A DNA stretch of 64,000 nucleotides, taken from Acephala macrosclerotiorum (lineage: Eukaryota > Ascomycota > Leotiomycetes > Helotiales > Mollisiaceae). Under the pieces are notes generated by a model that made no database searches, was not told the origin of the DNA, and saw only the letters and a list, made by a program, of their open reading frames with translations. This document shows positions 1-12,914 of the stretch, in pieces; within the stretch, counting starts at the first letter, position 1, and each line of letters begins with the position of its first letter. Made by a program: the position numbers and the translations under genes. The DNA lies in the NCBI GenBank assembly GCA_014904845.1, contig MU119243.1, forward strand, positions 62,001 through 126,000, read 5' to 3'.

Positions 1-3000
1 TAAATAATTGTTTATAAATTTTCGTATAAAAAAATTATTATTATTTTAAGTAATTTGTTTGTAATTTTTTGTAGAAAGGAAATTAATAAATTGATTGTAA
101 AAAAAGTTTTTAAATTGATTTTTAATAGTTTAAAAAAAATTAATAATTAATAAATTTTCAATTTAAAATTAATAAACGAGATTAAAAGTATAAAAATAGT
201 AATTTTATACGAGAAATTTCATTTTGTAATTTAAATATTTAACGATAAAAATAAGAAAATAATATTAATTTAATTTTCGATTATTTAGTACGTTAATTAA
301 CGAATTATTATCGTTTTAATTTTATTTTTTAAATTTAAAAAAATTAGTTTTTATTTGAGAGATATTATTTAAATATACGTGTAATTAATAATTTTATTAG
401 TACGTATTATTTTCGTTAAATTTTCGAAAAAAATAATAAATAAATTTTTATTAAATATTATTTTTAAAATAATTAAATTTCTTTATAAAATTTTAAAAAT
501 AAAAATATATTAATATAAAATGTATAGTATTTATTATAGAAATAAGTTTTCAATAGAATTTTTAATTTTCGATTTTTATTTATTTATTATAAAAAGTAAT
601 TATATTTTATTTGAGACAATTAATATATAAATCGATAATATATTTATTTTGAGAAATTAAATTTTTATAGAATTAAAAGATTTTAAATTGTAAAAAATTA
701 AATTGTTAATTAAATTTATAGAGTTTTTTACGTTGAATATTTTTTTATTATTTAACGAATGTAAATTAGTAATAAATAAAATCGAAAATGAAATTATATT
801 TTCGTAAAAAAAATAAAATAAGTATTTAAATTTAATTAATTTGAAATTAAATTTTTATAAGTAAACGTATTTCGAATAATGTATTCGAAAAATATATATT
901 AATTTTATTTGTTAATTGAAAATTGCATACAATATATCGACGATAATTTAATATTAAAATTTCAAGAAAAAGCAAATTGTAATATTAAATAAATAGTTAT
1001 AATAGTAAATAAATAATTGCGATTGTAAATTTTGATTTTTTTGTTTAAATTTATATTTAATGAAATTTTTCGTTTTTATAAACGGTTTTTTTATTATAAA
1101 TAAAGATTTTAATTTGTAGATTAAATAGATTATTGTTTTTAGTAATAAGATTTATAGTAATAAATAATTCGAATTGTAAAATAATTTGATTTATTAGAGT
1201 TTAATAAAATGTAAAAAAAATATTCGTATTATTTTAATTTTTGAATTATATGTAATAATAATAAAAATCGATATAAAAATTTCGATTTTTATTATTTTTG
1301 ATTTTATTATAAAGCGATTAAAATTGAATTTAATTTTCGTAGTTATTTATATCGATTTTTTTTCTTTTTACGAGTATATAATCAAATTTGATATTATTAA
1401 AAAAAAGTATTTTATGATTAATATTATAATTATTAAATAATTGTACGAACGTAAAATTTTTTTAAAGATTCGATAAATTGCGAGAAATAATAATTCAATT
1501 GATATTATAATTAAATTTAATATTAATAAATTGTTTAAATCGTTTATTAATATTAATTATTTTAATATTAAAATATAAAAATGAATATAACGTTTCAAAG
1601 TCTAAAAATTAATCAATAGAAACGAGAATAATAAAAAAAATAATCGTTAAAAAAAATAATATTAAAAGAAAAAACGTATAATTGTTGTTTTTAATATTTT
1701 TAATGTTTTTCGATATTTTTAGTATTTTCGAAAGTAAGATTTTCGATTCGTTTAAAAATTATAAATATTGAATTTGAAAAAAAAAATTTAAATTTGATTT
1801 AATCGATTAAATATTATAATACGTAATAATAATTGATTTACGATCAAATTTTTTTTTAGTATTTAATAATAAAATAATACATTAATAATTGTAATAGTAT
1901 TTTTTTTTGTATTTAATTTACGAGTTAAAAAAAACGTTTTTTTTTTAAAAAAAAAATTATTAATATCGATTTAATTAAATAATCATTTAAATAATTAATT
2001 AAATAATTCGAATTATAATTTTTATTATTTTTAATAATAATTATTCTAATATTTATTTTTTAATTTTACGTTTACTTTATTTAATTATATAAATAAATAA
2101 ATATTTTCTTTAGAAAAAAGTAAATAAAATTGAATTATTAATATTAGATTAAAATTTTAATATTTTATAATTTGTTTTCAAACGTATTAATATAATTATT
2201 TTTTTCGTTATTTTTGTTTTTATTGATTGATTTTTAAGTTTTAAAACGTTATATTTATTTTTATACTTTGATATTGAAATAATTAATATTAATAAGCGAT
2301 TCAAATAATTTATTAATATTGAATTTAATTATAATATCGATTAAATTACTATTTTCAATAATTTATTAAATTTTTAAAAACTTTTTACGTTCGTACGATT
2401 GTTTAATAATTATAATATCGATTATAAAACGCTTTTTATAATAATATCGAGTTTAATTATATATTCGTATAAAGAGAAAAATCGATATAAATAATTACGA
2501 GAATTAAATTCAATTTTAATCGCTTTATAATAAAATTAAAAATAATAAAAATTGAAATTCTTATATCGATTTTTATTATTATTACGTATAATTTAAAAAT
2601 TAAAATAATACGAATAATTTTTTTATATTTCATCGAATTTTAATAAAATAAATTATTTTGTAAATCGAATTATTTATTATTATAAGTTTTATTATTAAAA
2701 ACGATAATATATTTAATTTTTTAAAATAAATATATCTTCGATTTATATATCGATTATTTCGAATAAAATATAATTATTTTTTATAATAAACAAATAAAAA
2801 TCGAAAATTAAAAGTTTTATCGAGAATTTATTTTTATAGTAAATATTATATATTTTATATTAATATATTTTTATTTTTAAAATTTTATAAAAAAGTTTAA
2901 TTATTTTAAAAACGACGTTTAATAAAAGTTTAATTATTATTTTTTTCGAGAGTTTAATAAAAATAATACGTATTAGTAAAATTATTAATTATACGTATAT

Positions 3001-3371
3001 TTAAATAATATTTTTTAAATAAAAATTAATTTTTTTAAATTTGAAAAATAAAATTAAAATAATAATAATTCGTTAATTAATACGTTAAATAATCGAAAAT
3101 TAAATTAATATTATTTTTTGATTTTTATCGTTAAATATTTGAATTATTAAATAAAATTTCTCGTATAAAATTACTATTTTTATATTTTTAATTTCGTTTA
3201 TTAATTTTAAATCGAAAATTTATTAATTATCAATTTTTTTCGAATTATTAAAAATTAATTTAAAGATTTTTTTTGTAATTAATTTATTAATTTTTTTTAT
3301 AAGAAATTATAAACGAATTATTTAAAATAATAATAATTTTTTTTGCGTAAAAATTTATAAATAATTATTTA
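1..3371. repeat. Large imperfect inverted repeat in the AT-rich block
   Basis: The left arm (1 to about 1650) matches the reverse complement of the right arm (about 2190 to 3371). Pairs seen by eye: 1-60 with 3312-3371, 510-530 with 2842-2862, 1297-1390 with about 2445-2540, and 1590-1635 with 2205-2250. The pairing offset changes by about 465 bp, so the left arm carries a segment near 660-1125 that the right arm lacks. The middle (about 1650-2190) holds other repeat sequence. The left arm begins at the window edge, so it may extend further. Confidence 0.7.
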
Positions 3372-6300
3372 TTTTTAGTTTTTTTCTCGATTAAATAATT
3401 TTTAAAAGTTTTTATATTTATATAAATTGTTATATAAATATATTCGTCGAAATTGAAAATATAAAATAAAATTTTTATTGTAATTCGAAATAAATATAAA
3501 TTTTTTTTAAAGTATATAAAGTTTTTTTTATCAAACGAAATAAATTAAATATATTTTTTTTTATTTTCAAATTTTTTTTCGAGAGATTTAATTTTAAATT
3601 TAAATTTTTTAATAAGTTTTTTTTAATAAATAATTTTTTAATTATTTTTTAAATTATATAAAATTTTAATAAAATAATTTTATAATAATATTATAAAAAC
3701 TTTTTAATTTATTTAATAATTATAATTAATATATTTTTTTATTTATTATTAAAAATATATACGATTTTTTTTATTTTTATTTTTTTTTAAATAAATATAT
3801 TTAAATTTAAAAATAAATCAATTAAATAATAATTTTATAGATTATTTTTCATTTGTAAAACGTTATTAATTTAACGAATAATATAATATTTTCAAATTAT
3901 AATTATTACATTTTTTATTATTTTAATTTTAATAATAATTAATACTATAAACGCGTTTTATTATAATATTTGAAAATAAACGTTGAAAATAAAAAATATA
4001 AAAATAATATTATTCGATTTTATTATATTATTAATTGTTTTAATTGCTATTTAAAAATTTTATTTTTTTTATAAATCGAAATTTTTTTAAAATAATATAT
4101 TATACGTATATTTTAACGAAATATAATATTTTTTTATTAAATTAATCGAATTTTAAATTTTTATTAATATGATTTTCGAATTAATATTTATATTTTTAAT
4201 ATTATTACGAAATTTTTTAAAATTAAAATTTATTTTAAAATTATAAATAGTAAATATTAATAGTTTAAAATAAACGTTAATTTAATATATTTAAAAAATG
4301 TTTTATATTTTTTTTTATTAATATATTAACGAAAAATTTCGTAATTTAAAATATTATAATTTCGTTTATAATTTAAAATACTAGTTTTTTATCGATTTAT
4401 AATACGTTAAAATAAATAAAATAATTAAAATAATTAAAATTATAGTTATTATATAACGTAAATTTAAAACAATTAAAAAATTTGTTGTTTATTGAATATT
4501 ATTAATAAAAAAAATTTATTTTTTTAATTTTTTCGAAGTTTATAAAATATTTTTAACGTTTTAATATTTGTGCGAATTTAATAATCGATAAATATTTAAA
4601 GTATTTATATAATCGTTTAAATTTCGTTTTAATTAAATAATAAATAATAAAATCGATTTTTATTATAAAAATTTTATAATTACTGTAGATTAAATTTTCG
4701 AGTAAAGTAAATAATATTTAAAAATATTTAAATATTTTAATAATAAATATATATCGTTTATTTTAAATAAATATATTATTAAAATTATTAAATTTAATTC
4801 GTAATTTATTTATATTTTAAAAATAAAATAAAATAAATACATTTATTAGAATTACGTAAAACGTAATACGTTTAATTAATATATTAATATCGATAATTTT
4901 AAAAAATAAAATTTTATTAATCTCGAATTTAATTATTATTTTTTTAGTTTTAAATTCGTTTAATTTAATATTTCGAATTTTTTAAAAAATTAAATATTAA
5001 TTTTCGCCGATAATAAATTATTAAACGATATTAATATCGATTATAATATTTATAAAAACGTTTAATATGTAACGATTTATTAAATACAATTTTATATTAA
5101 TAAATATAAAAAATAATTTTAATTGTATTATAATATTTAATATTATATAGTAAATTGATTAATAATCGAGTAATTTAATAATTTTAAATTTATTAATCGT
5201 ATTATAAAATATTATAAAATAATTAATCGTTCACGTAATATCGTTTTTAAATAGATTTTTTTTTAATAAATTTAACGACGAATTATTCGTATTTTTCAAT
5301 GATATTAAAATTTAATTTTTCGAATTTAATTACAAATTAAATTATTTTAATAATTCGAGTTTTTATAAACGAAATATTTTTTCTCATTTTAATATATAAT
5401 CGATTTTTTATAATTAATTCGATCGTTATATTAAATATTTTTATCGAAATATTTACGATTTATAAAATACGATTTAATTATATTTCAATAAAAATTTTTT
5501 TTTTCGATTATAAAAATTTTAAAAATTGTTTTTATTTTCGTTTAAAATAAAATCGTATTATAAACATTTTCATATATAATTTAAAAATTCGATAAAAATC
5601 GAAAAAACGTTTAATAGTATTTTAATACGTTTTAATAAACGTAATAAAATTTATTTCGTATAATAATTTTTATTTATATATTCGAACGTAAATTAAATTG
5701 TTTTTAAATTAATTTTTAATGTAATATTTCGAAGTATTTAATAATTGTTTTATTTGAGTTTTATACTCGAATTATAACAAATATAATAATATTTTATTAA
5801 TTAAATATTCGATTTTAACGTTTTTCGATCTCGAAATTCGATTTTACGATTTTAATTATTTTATTGAAAAAAAAAAATTTTCTAGCGAATTTTTAGTAAT
5901 AAAACTTATTAGTTTTATTAATAAATATAATCGAAAACACGTTATAATAATTTTCGAGTTTAACGTTTATTTTCAAATATAAATTTTTAAATACTCGTAT
6001 AAATATATTTAATAAATTTTTTTTTTGATAATATTTAAATTTATTATTATAAATTTTTATAAAAGTAATTAATTTTCTATCGAAATTATATATTGATCGA
6101 TTAAAATTTTTTAATAATAATAAAAACGATAAATTTTATTTTCAGTTTTCGTTTTTTAATAATAAATTTAATAATAATATTTTATTACGTTTTTGAAATT
6201 GTTTTTAAAATATTATACGTTCGAGTAATATTATTTATTTTATAGAAAGTTTTATAATAAGTTCTAATAATTAAAAAAAAAAAATTCGAAAATATTAATA

Positions 6301-7109
6301 TTATTTTTTTAATTTTTTCGATAAAAATAATAAAAAACGTTAATTTTTAAATTTATTTTATTTTTAAATTGATTATATTTTTTTATAAATTAAAATTTCT
6401 TATTAAATTTATTTTTATAATTTTTTTATATACATATTTTAATTATTTTTTTTTATTTACAATATTTATTAATATTTTTAAAATTTTAATAAATCGTTTT
6501 TTCGATATTTATATTTTATTTATTTATAAAACTTTTTATAATTTTTTTTTATATTTTCGTTTATTTTTTTAAAAAAATATTTTTTCGTATTTTATTTATA
6601 ATTTATAATTTCGATTATTTTTAATTTTAAAATTTTGTATTTATTTTCATATATATTATATTGAATTGAAAAATAAAAAAAACGATAAAAAAATTTTTTT
6701 TTAATTAAAATCGTATTTTAAAAAAATACAATTATATTCTCGAAAAACGTTTTATCGAATTGTATTATATTCGACAAATATAATAATTCGACGAGTTTTT
6801 ATATCGAATTTATAAAAATTGTTTTAAAATTATTTAATAAATTATAATAAAATACTCGTTATTAATACGTAATAAAACGTAAAATAAAAAATTAATTAAT
6901 TTTAAATCGAAGAAAATAAAACGAATATAAAATTGTAATATTTTTTGAGATTTAATAATTTTTTTTAATATAAATAAAAACTATTTTTTTATACGTTTAA
7001 TTGAATTAATAGATTATATATAATTTGAATTTTTTTATTTGATCGATTTTATTTAATTATTATTTTTTCGTAAGTAATTTTACTATTTTGTAATCGAACG
7101 AATTTAATT

Positions 7110-7349
7110 ATTAATTAGTATTAATACGTTCGAGAATAAATTACAAAATATTAAAATTTTAATTTAATATTAATAATTCAATTTTGTTTACTTTTTTTTA
7201 AAGAAAGTATTTATTTACTTATATAATTAAATAAAATAAACGTAAAATTAAAAAATAAACACTAAAATAATTATTATTAAAAATAATAAAAATCAAAATC
7301 AAGATTATTCAATCGATCGTTTAAGCGATTATTTGATTGAATCGATAAT
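7110..7349. repeat. Repeat end, inverted copy of 1965-2195
   Basis: This segment matches the reverse complement of 1965-2195, sharing the stretch around an ATTTTAATATTTTRTAATTT core and a terminal stretch beginning ATCGATTNAATYAAATAATC. Similarity stops at about 2195 and 7130 on the inner side and at about 1965 and 7349 on the outer side, so a defined element end is shared. The 7307-7349 copy is less mutated: it keeps ATTCAATCGATCG and GATTGAATCGAT. Confidence 0.55.
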
Positions 7350-8302
7350 TCTATTTCTTACCTTGGATTACTTTTTACTTTGAATTACTTTTTAAATTAA
7401 AAATACCGATTTTTAATATTTATTATTTCTACGAATAATTATTAAAATTAATTAAAATTAAAAAATTAAATTTTTTATATAAAAACTAAAAAAAAAAAAA
7501 AAAATTTTAAATTTAAATTACGCAATATTTTTTAATTAAACTTGGAAAAAAATGTATATTAATTTTAAACTTTTTTAAATTTTAATAACTTTTTATAATA
7601 TTCGCTAATAAAAGATTTTTTTAATAAAAGTTTTAATTTATTAAATAAAAATTCGAATTAAAAAGTTTTATAAAAAGTTATTAATTAGTTTGATTTTAAT
7701 TAAATTTTGAAAAATTTCGATATAAATTTTTTATATAAAAACTTTATTATTATTGATAAAAAATTATTATTAATAAAAACTTTTAAATATTACGCGATCG
7801 ATAATATATTAATATAAAGAATATAAATATAAATTTTTATTATAATATAATAATAATTACAAAAGTTATTTAAAAGAATTTAAAAATTTAAAAATATATA
7901 TAAATTATATAAATTTTTTTTTTCGAGTTTGAAGATTTAATTAAAAAATTTAAAAAGTTTTAAATGAATAAAGCGAAATTTTACGATTATGTTTGAAGTT
8001 TAAAATATATTATTTATTAAATACTTTTTATTTTTATTAATTATTCGTAAAAATAATAAAAGTTCAAAATCGGCGTTTTTAGTGTAAAAAGTGGCCCAAA
8101 GCAGGGGGTGGCCCAAGGTGAGGAGTGGGGCCTTATTATTTGCACCAAACTGAGCGACTTGGGTACAATCAACCGTAAACATGTTCACGACGTCTTGTTG
8201 GGAGGCTGCTTGTTTTTTCTTTACGTACACCAGCCCGGTGAGAATTGATCGAAGAGGAAAATGTATATCTGTGGAGTAAGAATCAGAATAAGGACAGGTA
8301 TT

Positions 8303-9489
8303 TTAAGAATCAAACATAGCTGTCATTATCCACCATATGAGCCTAGAATCGACCATAAGCCAACTCACGGTGGCGGCGACAATTCCAGCAACATATTTCC
8401 ACGCTCCTGGTTCAATAGCATCTACATCCTGCCGGGTCTCAAGGTACTGCAGCAACTGTAAAGTCGCAAATGCTGGGGCAACATCCGAAAAATTGGAGAA
8501 GAGGATACCCAGCCATTGCGAAGTGAGTTCCCAACTAAAGGCCCAGAAGATCTGCACCCATAAAGGAAGACTATCCTCTTTAATGACGATGTTTCTGAAC
8601 CTTGCTGTTGCATCTTCTGATCTTACGATATGATCTATTGCTAGCATGTCGGAATTTTCGAACTTCTCCTTGCCCGCAGTAGCGAGGACGTCAATACCCC
8701 AGTGGAAGCTGTACCTAGACTAGAGGCTGACGTTTCTTTGTCGTTCAACGGGCTGTCCATCTGGGCGGAAAAGTTCTGGGCGCCTCTTAACACAAAATAT
8801 TGTTGCGATCAACGCAAGAATCGCACCCATTTGGCAACTTGTCAAGATCGGGTGACAAGAATTCGGTCGCCAATCAGAGTTACAAAAATAAGGCCAGCAA
8901 TTAGAAAACATGTCGTCAGCCTGGCGGTGATGGCTTTGAATTTCACGACCGGCTCTACCAGTCGAGATATGCTGAAGAGTTGCAAGAGCAGCAGAAACTA
9001 TAACATATCAGCACGTGAATTGGTGGATCGGTGCGAGCGGTATTTTACCCATGCTGGAACGAGGAGTACAATCCCCAGAACGTTGTTGTCATCCCCATTA
9101 TCTGAAGGTGAGCCGTCAAAAATATGTAGCTTGCTGGTGGTGAGGAAGACAAAGTCTCCAATTGATAGTGCCAATCCTATCACGGCAACGACAAAGATGA
9201 TGATGAACTGAGTCTTGTTGGAAAATTCTTTGGTTGATTCTACAGTTGCGGCTCCATCTTTGTCCTCGTAGAGCGCCTCGCCATGATTTGGATTTTTGAC
9301 GACACGCCAACTGCCCGTGATGAGAGACCAGATGGATGGAATTGAATATATGAGGACGAAGATGGCCAAGGCGTAAGCCACGTCTACCGGGTCAGGAGCC
9401 AAGCCCATCGTGCAATTGCAATCAACGTTCGTAGATGGAGGATGGACTGTTGACGTTGACGTTGAGATCGATGGAGGCGCGATTCTCAC
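8303..9489 (-). pseudogene. Multi-pass membrane protein of unknown family, apparently frame-broken
   Basis: Reverse-strand gene. Exon 1 runs from 9489 (or from the first ATG at 9408) to 9049. A 51-bp intron at 8998-9048 has a GTAAAA donor, a GCTGAT branch and a TATAG acceptor, and joins LLVPAW to FLLLLQLFS in frame. Hydrophobic segments: near the start (VAYALAIFVLIYSIPSIW), then FIIIFVVAVIGLALSIG, VLGIVLLVPAWFLLLL, FLIAGLIFVTLIG, MGAILALIATIF and a C-terminal one. The frame then slips by one near 8840 with no convincing intron, and an in-frame TAG at 8720-8722 separates the fifth segment from the open C-terminal part (stop at 8303). The TAG could be a CAG hit by RIP. Exon 1 upstream of 9408 reads from a GTG after CTGCAG, so an upstream exon is possible. 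Function unknown. Confidence 0.5.
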
Positions 9490-10440
9490 CTGCAGGAAAG
9501 AAATGGTCTAAACTAAAACGTTATGAGTTAAAGAATACGCCCAGCGGTTTGCCCGTTGGCAGACAAGGAAGGTGGTACGGAAATTGCTGCATAAATTAAT
9601 GCGACTACGGGGCATCATCCCCTAAAACAGTGTTTTTAGGGCAACGATGCCGCCATATGGCGTTAAGAAGTGTGCTGTAGCCGAATGAATACCCTGTAGC
9701 TCCAAGGTATCAATGCTTATCAGCCAAAACATTCTAAAAATAATCGCATAAGGCATAAGGCACAAGGTGTGAATAAGAAATGCTGATAAATTAACTAGGC
9801 TGAATATGCCCCAGAGCTACTAAAGATCTCCGGAAAGGCCTTTAGGGCTGATAGCCTGGAACTACGCAGTATAGCATGCTTAGGGGCGTCTTGATGATCA
9901 GATACTATGCTTTCAGCGTATTAAGTGCCTGGAGTGCCCTGTAGTCGCATACTTTATGCCGCAATCTCCGTAAAACGCATCGGGTCCACTTTCGTCCTGC
10001 CCGTTGGCAGAAAAGGAAAGTGGTAACGCATTAGGTGTTTCGTCCGATATGAAAGTCTCGCTACACCAGCTACGTTTTATTTGTAGCCCAGGATACCCTC
10101 GATTTTTAAAACAATTTAAAAGTAATAAATATTCCAAAGATTAAATAAAACGATAAAAAATTATAAATTTCGAATAATTAAAAAAAATACTTTAATTAAA
10201 AAAATTTAAATATATTATAATTATTTTATATAAAAATTAAAAATAAAACTTTAAAATTTTAAAATTTCAATTTAAAATATATTATAAATAAACTATTTAT
10301 ATATTTATTAATATAATAAATTTAAATTATTGATAAAAAATAAAATAAAATAAAAATAAAATAATAATATTCGAATTTATTTAAAATATAATAAAAACGA
10401 TAAAAAAAAATAAACGGGCAAAATAAGTCGAAAATCATTT
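9490..10440. other. Non-coding stretch with short direct repeats and a small AT-rich patch
   Basis: No gene is seen. A roughly 30-bp sequence with core TGCCCGTTGGCAGA and AAGGAA-GTGGTA occurs at about 9547-9577 and again at about 9997-10028 in the same orientation. From 10135 to 10430 the composition becomes AT-rich like the RIP blocks. Probably repeat debris between the membrane-protein relic and the CoA ligase gene. Confidence 0.5.
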
Positions 10441-11010
10441 TAAAGAAACGAACATTCCTATCTGTACCAATGTCAGTCATTCGAAACTTGGGAATGCCTC
10501 CTTATATAGATAGTTCTAATCACGTGCATGACGTACTGTGACCCCTGAAAATGAGGATCGGCCATTGAAACCCTGCTATCGAATCCAATCTCACCGTCTG
10601 GGTGTCTGACATGCGTCGCGTTCTCGAACATCTTCATCCACTTCTTTGCCATTCAAATGCAACAATATATCTGCTCCCCAGACACGAATCCTCAATGTTC
10701 AAAATGATACCAACAATCCTACGATGGTTGGCGGGCGGGGCAGGTTTACCGACCTCGGCTCCTCGTTTACGCACCCCGCCCCGTACCCCACCCTTGACTA
10801 GGGGAGGCATCTTCCCGCCAAGATGTAACCAAGCTGAACAAAAACAATAAATCGACTCGACGATCTCCCCTTTCATCGAACCTTCTCAACGAACTCGACC
10901 TCGATATCTCACACCACCGATCTGTCTCTGTATAACAGGTCCATTGAGGAGATCGTTGAGCTGGTCGCCAATAGGGGAAGCAGCACGCAACCTAGTCACT
11001 CTCCCTCAAA
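10441..11010. other. Upstream region of the CoA ligase gene
   Basis: No gene is recognised. The stretch is C-rich and pyrimidine-biased towards its 3' end, as is common in fungal promoters and 5' leaders. A GC-rich segment lies at 10731-10800. The reading frames here are short and on opposite strands, which suggests chance. Confidence 0.4.
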
Positions 11011-12914
11011 ATGCCTGTCCACTCCCGCTGGACAATCCCCCTCCCCGTCGAGTCGCTACAAACTCACCTTTTCAAGACCGAAACTTCACCTCTCCCCCCA
11101 AAACCAGCATTCCTCGACGCCGAGAAACCAGACACCCATTTCCTCACCTACGATTCCTTCCGTCTCCTCTCCCTCCGTCTCGCAGCCGGTCTCCAAAAAG
11201 CAGGTCTGAAAAGAGGAGATCGAGTTCTTCTGTTTTCGGGGAACAATGTTCTTTTTCCGGTGGTTTTTATTGGGATCATCATGGCGGGCGGTGTGTTCAC
11301 AGGCGCCAATCCTGGGTTTGTGGAGAGGGAGTTGGCGTTCCAACTCAAAGACTCAGGGGCGAGGTTCTGCATCGTCAATGATGCTGGACTCGAACTCGGC
11401 ATTGCGGCATCTTCAAGCGCCGGTATGAGCAAAGAGCAATTGTTTCGTTTCGATGATGGTCTCTTTGAAGGGAAGACGGAAGGAAGACTTGGAGTGAGGG
11501 ATTGGACGAGTTTGTTGGTGAGTGAGGATGAAGGGAGGAGGTTCAAGTGGGCTGAGGTCGAGGATCCAAAAGAGGAGACGATCGCGTTGAATTATAGCTC
11601 GGGGACGACGGGAGTGCCGAAGGGGGTGGAGATTACACATTTTAATTATGTGAGTAATTGCATCCAGTATCAGCATTTGGCGGAACAGTATCCGGATTTT
11701 GCGGCGAGGACGAAAACTGCGTAAGTATATTCTCTTTTCTGAGAGCGGAAGGAGAGGCTGCTAATACTTAAGCTAGAGTTTGGCTATGTCCGTTGCCGAT
11801 GTATCATGCGTTGGCACAGACGATTTTTATCGCTGGGAGTGTGAAGAGGAGTATCCCAACGTACGTCATGAAGAAGTTTGATTTCGTTCAATGGTTGGAG
11901 GCCGTACAAAAATATCGTGTCACTGGACTTGCGATGGTTCCTCCACTTGTTGTGGCGCTAGCCAAATCGCCACTCACGAAAAATTACGATCTCAGCAGTG
12001 TTAAAGAAATTGGTTCTGGAGCCGCACCGCTCAGTGGAGAAGTAATCGAAGAATGCGAAGCATTGTGGCCAACACGTGATCGCCATCTCAGGGTATGCAC
12101 ATGTCCCTTTCCAAGCTCTTTCCTGTACTAATTTTATGCAGCAAGGATGGGGAATGACAGAAGTTACCTGCTCACTCCTAGGATGGGATCCAACACTCCC
12201 CGGCATCCACGACTCAGTCGGTGAACTAAACGCCAACTGCTCAGCCAAAATCATGGATGTAGATGGCAAGAACGAAATGCCAGTGGGCGAGAGAGGAGAA
12301 ATCTGGTGTCAGGCTCCAAAGTCGGTCTCTCCTCTTCCCTTCTTTCCTTCCAATCTCGAACATTACACTAACACCAAACAGCGTGATGAAAGGCTACTGG
12401 CGCAACCCGAAAGCCACGGCAGAAGTATTTGTTGACGGTCCTGACGGACGCTGGATGCGAACTGGCGATATCGCGTACGTCGGCAAAAACGGTCGTTTCT
12501 TCATCGTCGATCGAATGAAAGAATTGATTAAAGTCAAAGGCTTGCAAGTCGCGCCTGCTGAACTGGAAGGTGTGCTACTGGAACATCCTGATATCAGTGA
12601 TGCGGGTGTGGTTGGTGTTACGATTAAAGGTGAGGAGGTTCCGAGAGCGTATGTAGTGAGGAGACAAGGAGCGAAAGTGAAGGAGCAGGAGGTGGCGGAG
12701 TGGTTGGCAACGAGGGTGAGTAAGCATAAGAGGTTAGTTGGTGGGGTGGTGTTTGTGGAGGCTGTGCCGAAGAACCCGGTGAGCTTGAGCTTCCCTTGCG
12801 GTGTAATGACGAGTTGCTGATGAGAATTAGTCTGGGAAGATATTGAGGAAGATTCTGAGGGAGATGGCGAAGAAGGAAGTTGGCGATAAAGATGCTGTGC
12901 AGTCGAAACTTTAG
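11011..12914 (+). CDS. 4-coumarate-CoA-ligase-like acyl-CoA synthetase (ANL superfamily), peroxisomal
   Basis: Exons 11011-11720, 11777-12092, 12142-12320, 12382-12778 and 12831-12914 give 561 aa with all phases consistent. The AMP-binding P-loop YSSGTTGVPKG lies at residues 195-205. Later motifs are GWGMTE, NVMKGYW, WMRTGDIAYV, the hinge region around VDRMKELIKVKG, and PKNPSGKILRK with the catalytic lysine split across the last intron. The protein ends in SKL, a type 1 peroxisomal targeting signal. Family members activate phenylpropanoid, fatty or other carboxylic acids to acyl-AMP and then acyl-CoA; the substrate cannot be read here. Intron 3 uses a GTCGGT donor. The broken P450 563 bp downstream is on the same strand, so a shared pathway is possible but unproven. 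This is one of the few intact genes in its neighbourhood. Confidence 0.93.

Larger units (their letters stand above)
1..8040. repeat. AT-rich, RIP-degraded repeat block
   Basis: About 8 kb of extremely AT-rich DNA with no credible gene; the only long reading frame (6369-6572) is a low-complexity F/I/Y/L/K run. Remaining cytosines sit mostly in CpG, while CA, CC and CT are rare, as expected if C-to-T mutation has exhausted non-CpG sites in repeated DNA. The first ~2 kb keeps more non-CpG G than C, a strand asymmetry. Composition returns to normal gradually between about 8040 and 8230. The block is probably nested dead transposable elements, but no transposase or polymerase motif can be read. 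Confidence 0.85.

Noticed and set aside
6369..6572. 67-codon frame rich in F, I, Y, K and L
   Set aside because: Composition is what any AT-rich stretch yields; it lies inside a RIP block, with no domain.
8337..8633. 98-codon plus-strand frame
   Set aside because: It lies antisense to the C-terminal part of the membrane-protein gene, whose frame has hydrophobic segments and a consistent intron.
10602..10876. Opposed frames of about 80 codons before the CoA ligase
   Set aside because: They overlap antisense in a GC-rich promoter stretch, with no domain or conserved start context.
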